Assembly (NCBI GenBank): GCA_002730485.1
Contig: PCAH01000201.1
Span: 1-7,539 of the forward strand
Direction: 5' to 3'
Source of the DNA: Dehalococcoidia bacterium
GTDB lineage: Bacteria; Chloroflexota; Dehalococcoidia; UBA3495
Length of the DNA: 7,539 bases
Part shown: positions 5,203 through 7,539 of the stretch, one piece after another
Layout: the number at the start of each line of letters is the position of its first letter
Position numbering within the stretch: position 1 is the first letter of the stretch
Made by a program: the position numbers and the translations under genes
The notes under the pieces: model-generated
The model's database searches: none
Told to the model about the DNA's origin: nothing
Seen by the model: only the letters and a program-made list of their open reading frames with translations

Positions 5203-6477
5203 CTAGATGTAGTCTTCCATTTCCATCATGGTGATGTTGTCACGGCTCTGGCTCAGACCAATCTCCAAGTCAGTCTTGAACTCTTGCAGCATCTCGTCAC
5301 TGACGGCTCCGCCAGCTTCGGTAGCCTTGGCCTTCAATGTCTCGAAAGCCCAGTTCTCCGTGTCGCCGTCAGGCATGGTGTTGAAGAACTCACGCTCGAA
5401 CACCGGCAGTTCGCCGGGGCCGAAGTAGCCCTTACCCTCAATCTCATAACCCTCGAGGTCATGGGTACCCTTGCCTAGAATCTGACCCGTCTCAGCATAG
5501 TGCTGCATGACCGTGGACATGCCGTACTTCTGGATGGGGCAAACCTTCATGCAGATACCGCAGCCCAGGTAGCGGGCCATTACTGGGCGGCAGCGCTTGA
5601 AGTAGAGCTTGTGCTTCTCGATGCCTCTCCACCACACCTTTTCGCGCATCAGGGCGCGGCCGGGGCAGCGGTTTACGCAGACCTGACAGACCTGGCAGAA
5701 GGCGTGGATGCCATAGTCGACGGGACTGTCATGGGTTACGTTGGCGTCGGTGGTGATGATCATGATGCGGCAGCGTGATCCCACGTGAGGGGTCAGCAGG
5801 TATCCGCAAGCGCCCAAGGAACCAAGACCGGCGGCTACAAACATGGGGATGTAGGGGCCAGTGTTGTCGTTCGGGCTGTGAACCTGGGCGCGGTAGCCCA
5901 AGCTCTGGACGAACTTGGCAATCTCCAGACCGGCGGCACCCTCTGTGCGATAGGTGCTGGAGTGGACGATCTCAGCGTCAACGCTGGGGATTGTCTGTGT
6001 GGGTTCGAAGTCCTGCTCGTATGCCAAGCAGATGGCGTGGGGGAAAAGAACCCAGTCCTTCTTCGATTGGTAGGTGTACCGGTGGTCGTAAGCAGTGATG
6101 CCTACTTCGATGTAACCGAGCTCGCGGGCCTTGGCCTTGATAGCTTCGGAGACATCTTCACCTGTGGCCGTACCGGTGGGTTCTTGGTCGCCGGTCAAGC
6201 GGGCGGCCATGATCAACGGACGGTTCAGGTTGTCGTGCTCCTTGCGAATCTCACGCATCTCTACGTGAGTGTCGCGGATGGCGTTGGCCCAGTCACGAGA
6301 TGCCCTCTGTGCAATGTTCATTGTCTCTAGAGGATACTCGCGTGCGTACCAGTCAACTTCGCGGTTGTTCAACGGGATGCCTGGAACTGTTTCCAATTCC
6401 TCGGGAACTGGAATCGTGACGTCTGCGTCACCTAGGTACATTCCAGGCCTAACGACCTCATGGCCGATCTTTAACAT
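5203..6477 (-). CDS. RdhA-like corrinoid/iron-sulfur protein (reductive dehalogenase family), no Tat signal
   Basis: A 424-residue protein of the reductive dehalogenase/QueG superfamily, which uses cobalamin and two [4Fe-4S] clusters. Seen: a cobalamin-domain core from about 105 to 255, with VQSLGYRAQ (190-198), AAGLGSLGACGYLLTP (215-230), a CRIMIITTD strand (236-244) and SPVDYG (251-256). The first cluster motif is Cys261, Cys264, Cys267, Cys271-Pro. The second is Cys296, Cys306, Cys309, Cys313-Pro. Tyr176, some 18 residues before LGY, is a candidate for the catalytic Tyr of RdhA proteins. There is no twin-arginine leader, so it is predicted cytosolic. No rdhB-like membrane anchor is encoded beside it. 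AGLGExGR of the family reads AGLGSLGAC. At 424 residues it is shorter than respiratory RdhA precursors and lacks the reductase domain of aerobic ones. Substrate is unknown; dehalogenation is inference. The ATG at 6477 has GGGAGGG six bases upstream and is preferred to a TTG at 6492. Confidence 0.82.
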   Translation of the reverse strand: MLKIGHEVVRPGMYLGDADVTIPVPEELETVPGIPLNNREVDWYAREYPLETMNIAQRASRDWANAIRDTHVEMREIRKEHDNLNRPLIMAARLTGDQEPTGTATGEDVSEAIKAKARELGYIEVGITAYDHRYTYQSKKDWVLFPHAICLAYEQDFEPTQTIPSVDAEIVHSSTYRTEGAAGLEIAKFVQSLGYRAQVHSPNDNTGPYIPMFVAAGLGSLGACGYLLTPHVGSRCRIMIITTDANVTHDSPVDYGIHAFCQVCQVCVNRCPGRALMREKVWWRGIEKHKLYFKRCRPVMARYLGCGICMKVCPIQKYGMSTVMQHYAETGQILGKGTHDLEGYEIEGKGYFGPGELPVFEREFFNTMPDGDTENWAFETLKAKATEAGGAVSDEMLQEFKTDLEIGLSQSRDNITMMEMEDYI

Positions 6478-6511
6478 GCCTGTCCCTCCCAAAATAATAT
6501 ATCGCTGGGCT

Positions 6512-6531
6512 CGGGTTTTAGCCTTAACCCG
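6512..6531. repeat. Inverted repeat at the RdhA-like gene's transcription start
   Basis: CGGGTT (6512-6517) and AACCCG (6526-6531) are perfect 6-nt arms with an 8-nt loop. It lies directly downstream of the proposed -10, around the expected start site. It may be an operator for a repressor or a hairpin at the 5' end of the mRNA. Confidence 0.45.
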
Positions 6532-6532
6532 T

Positions 6533-6561
6533 ACATTAGCGTTGGCCTATTTATTTGTCAA
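6533..6561 (-). promoter_or_regulatory. Promoter of the RdhA-like gene
   Basis: On the minus strand a consensus TTGACA (6561-6556) is followed after exactly 17 nt by TAATGT (6538-6533). The start would be near 6526, with a leader of about 48 nt before the ATG. The -35 is perfect and the -10 is partial. It suggests that the gene is transcribed separately from the ThDP enzyme gene upstream. Confidence 0.6.
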
Positions 6562-6639
6562 CCCTATTCCCTGGCCGGATTTGTATTCACTATTAGAATA
6601 AACTTCAATCAATTATGTGATATTTGCGAGCATCGTAAT

Positions 6640-6693
6640 TTTCGTAACGAAACAATGAATTGTTTTCGGGTATCGATGACGTTATTCGTCATC
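6640..6693. repeat. Cluster of three short inverted repeats
   Basis: Three inverted repeats lie close together, the first two overlapping: TTTCGT-A-ACGAAA (6640-6652), AAACAAT-GA-ATTGTTT (6650-6665) and GATGACG-TTATT-CGTCATC (6675-6693). They fall between the ThDP enzyme stop (6701) and the RdhA-like promoter, about 80-130 nt upstream of its -35. The last one could act as a weak terminator for the ThDP gene, but none has a T-tract on the minus strand. The palindromes could otherwise be regulator sites for the RdhA-like gene. Confidence 0.45.
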
Positions 6694-6700
6694 TATCCGC

Positions 6701-7539
6701 CTACCCACCCATCCGGCGGGCGATAACGGCGTTGGCGAATGGACTGGCTCCGGAACGAATTGCTACGTCAACCAGCGAAGGACGACCCGATGCAAGGGCT
6801 CTCCCGACCGCCGGGCCCACATCTTCCGGTTTGTCCACGTGCTCTGCGTAAGCGCCGATGGCCTCCACTACCTTGTCGTACCGGATATGCCTGAGATCGG
6901 TCGCCACTGCCCGGTCGTAGTAGGCCTTCTGGAAGGTATTGTCGATACCCCAGGTGTGGTCGTTACCCAATACCGTGGTTATGTTGATGTTGTGACGGAT
7001 ACAGGTGTCGTATTCCATTGAATAGAAGCCGAACGCACCGTCACCGGAGAATGCCAGCACCTTGCTGTCGGGGTGGGCCAGTTTGGCGGCCATGGCATAG
7101 GGGATCGCGCCGCCCAGGTGGCTCAAAGGTCCCAACCTCTGGTGGTGGCCCGGTTTTCTGGCTTTTAGGAATGAGCGGCCCCACTGCACGTAATCGCCGC
7201 CGTCCATCACTATGACCGCGTCTTTGTCCAGATGCTGTTCCACGCCCGTGTACACGTCCAGGGGGTGCATCGGTTCCTGGCCATCAGCATGACTGCGGAG
7301 TTCTGCATCCCAGGCGGCGGCGTCTTGATTCAGGGTTGCAACCCAGCCGGAGATGTCTTCTTTGGAGGAGCTGCTCGCCTTACAGGCTGCGGATATCTGT
7401 TCCACAACCGCGCCGAGGTCTCCTTCTATCCCCACTGCCACTCCCCGGTTGCGGCCGATCTCTGCTGCGGAAGGGTCTGCCTGGATGAGCTTGGCTGAAT
7501 CCGAGAAGACGCCGCCGTAGCGATAGCGGTGATCCAAGC
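6701..7539 (-). CDS. Thiamine-diphosphate-dependent enzyme, C-terminal half (oxalyl-CoA decarboxylase/2-hydroxyacyl-CoA lyase/acetolactate synthase-like)
   Basis: The last 279 or so residues of an enzyme that is normally about 540-580 residues; the 5' half lies beyond the right edge. The first part (AKLIQADPSAAEIGRNRGVA, then VGIEGDL) is the end of the central domain. The C-terminal part is the diphosphate-binding domain: LGPLSHLGGAIPYAMAAKLA, then GDGAFGF. GDG and an ND pair are separated by exactly 24 residues, the ThDP/Mg2+ motif (GDG-x24-ND, with Asp in place of the second Asn). HTWGI follows, then ATDLRHIRYDKVVEAIGAY. These segments look more like the oxalyl-CoA decarboxylase/2-hydroxyacyl-CoA lyase branch than like biosynthetic acetolactate synthase, but the substrate cannot be named without the N-terminal catalytic Glu region. 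The reading frame is open through the edge, so the TTG at 7537 is internal. The RdhA-like gene follows after about 220 nt. Confidence 0.85.
   Translation of the reverse strand, partial: LDHRYRYGGVFSDSAKLIQADPSAAEIGRNRGVAVGIEGDLGAVVEQISAACKASSSSKEDISGWVATLNQDAAAWDAELRSHADGQEPMHPLDVYTGVEQHLDKDAVIVMDGGDYVQWGRSFLKARKPGHHQRLGPLSHLGGAIPYAMAAKLAHPDSKVLAFSGDGAFGFYSMEYDTCIRHNINITTVLGNDHTWGIDNTFQKAYYDRAVATDLRHIRYDKVVEAIGAYAEHVDKPEDVGPAVGRALASGRPSLVDVAIRSGASPFANAVIARRMGG

Noticed and set aside
5785..6330. A 181-codon open frame on the plus strand inside the RdhA-like gene
   Set aside because: The opposite strand carries the conserved cobalamin domain; this translation looks like a reverse-frame shadow without motifs.
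6478..6492. TTG at 6492 as start of the RdhA-like protein
   Set aside because: It would place the strong GGGAGGG ribosome site inside the coding region; the ATG at 6477 is at ideal distance from it.
6675..6693. Hairpin considered as an intrinsic terminator of the ThDP enzyme gene
   Set aside because: On the minus strand it is followed by GATACCCG, not by a run of T, so termination is not supported.

Overview
The window is ordinary bacterial chromosome of moderate GC content, with short intergenic spaces. It carries seven protein genes, two of them cut by the window edges. No rRNA, tRNA, CRISPR array, transposase or phage gene is visible. The most likely source is a Chloroflexota bacterium of the Dehalococcoidia/SAR202 type. 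This is inference from three things: a Tat-less, RdhA-like corrinoid/iron-sulfur protein, the argF-der-plsY arrangement, and a hairpin-rich intergenic repeat that resembles ones I associate with such genomes. No phylogenetic marker here settles it.

Left block (1-2907, minus strand): argF (ornithine carbamoyltransferase), der (ribosome-assembly GTPase) and the start of plsY (acyl-phosphate:glycerol-3-phosphate acyltransferase) run in one direction with gaps of 33-79 nt, as a probable operon. A TATAAT-type promoter with an overlapping inverted repeat lies upstream of argF. Both argF and plsY have altered residues in signature motifs.

Middle block (about 3030-4933, plus strand): transcribed divergently from argF. 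First comes a 117-aa hotdog-fold thioesterase of the fluoroacetyl-CoA thioesterase (FlK) type, with its Thr/Glu/His triad at exactly the family spacing. After it comes a 422-aa protein joining 32 uninterrupted pentapeptide repeats to a divergent TIR-like domain. A near-perfect intrinsic terminator follows. The pentapeptide-TIR protein is the least conventional gene in the window.

Convergent spacer (4873-5202): two strong terminators, one for each side, flank a roughly 100-nt non-coding repeat made of two small hairpins and a central 12-nt palindrome.

Right block (5203-7539, minus strand): the 3' half of a thiamine-diphosphate enzyme gene (oxalyl-CoA decarboxylase/2-hydroxyacyl-CoA lyase/acetolactate synthase superfamily) is followed by the RdhA-like gene. 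The 200-nt space between them holds a consensus TTGACA promoter for the RdhA-like gene and four short inverted repeats, so that gene probably has its own regulated transcription.

Nothing in the sequence shows that the blocks work together. argF, der and plsY are housekeeping. The thioesterase, the TIR protein, the ThDP enzyme and the RdhA-like protein are accessory or catabolic and of unknown substrate.
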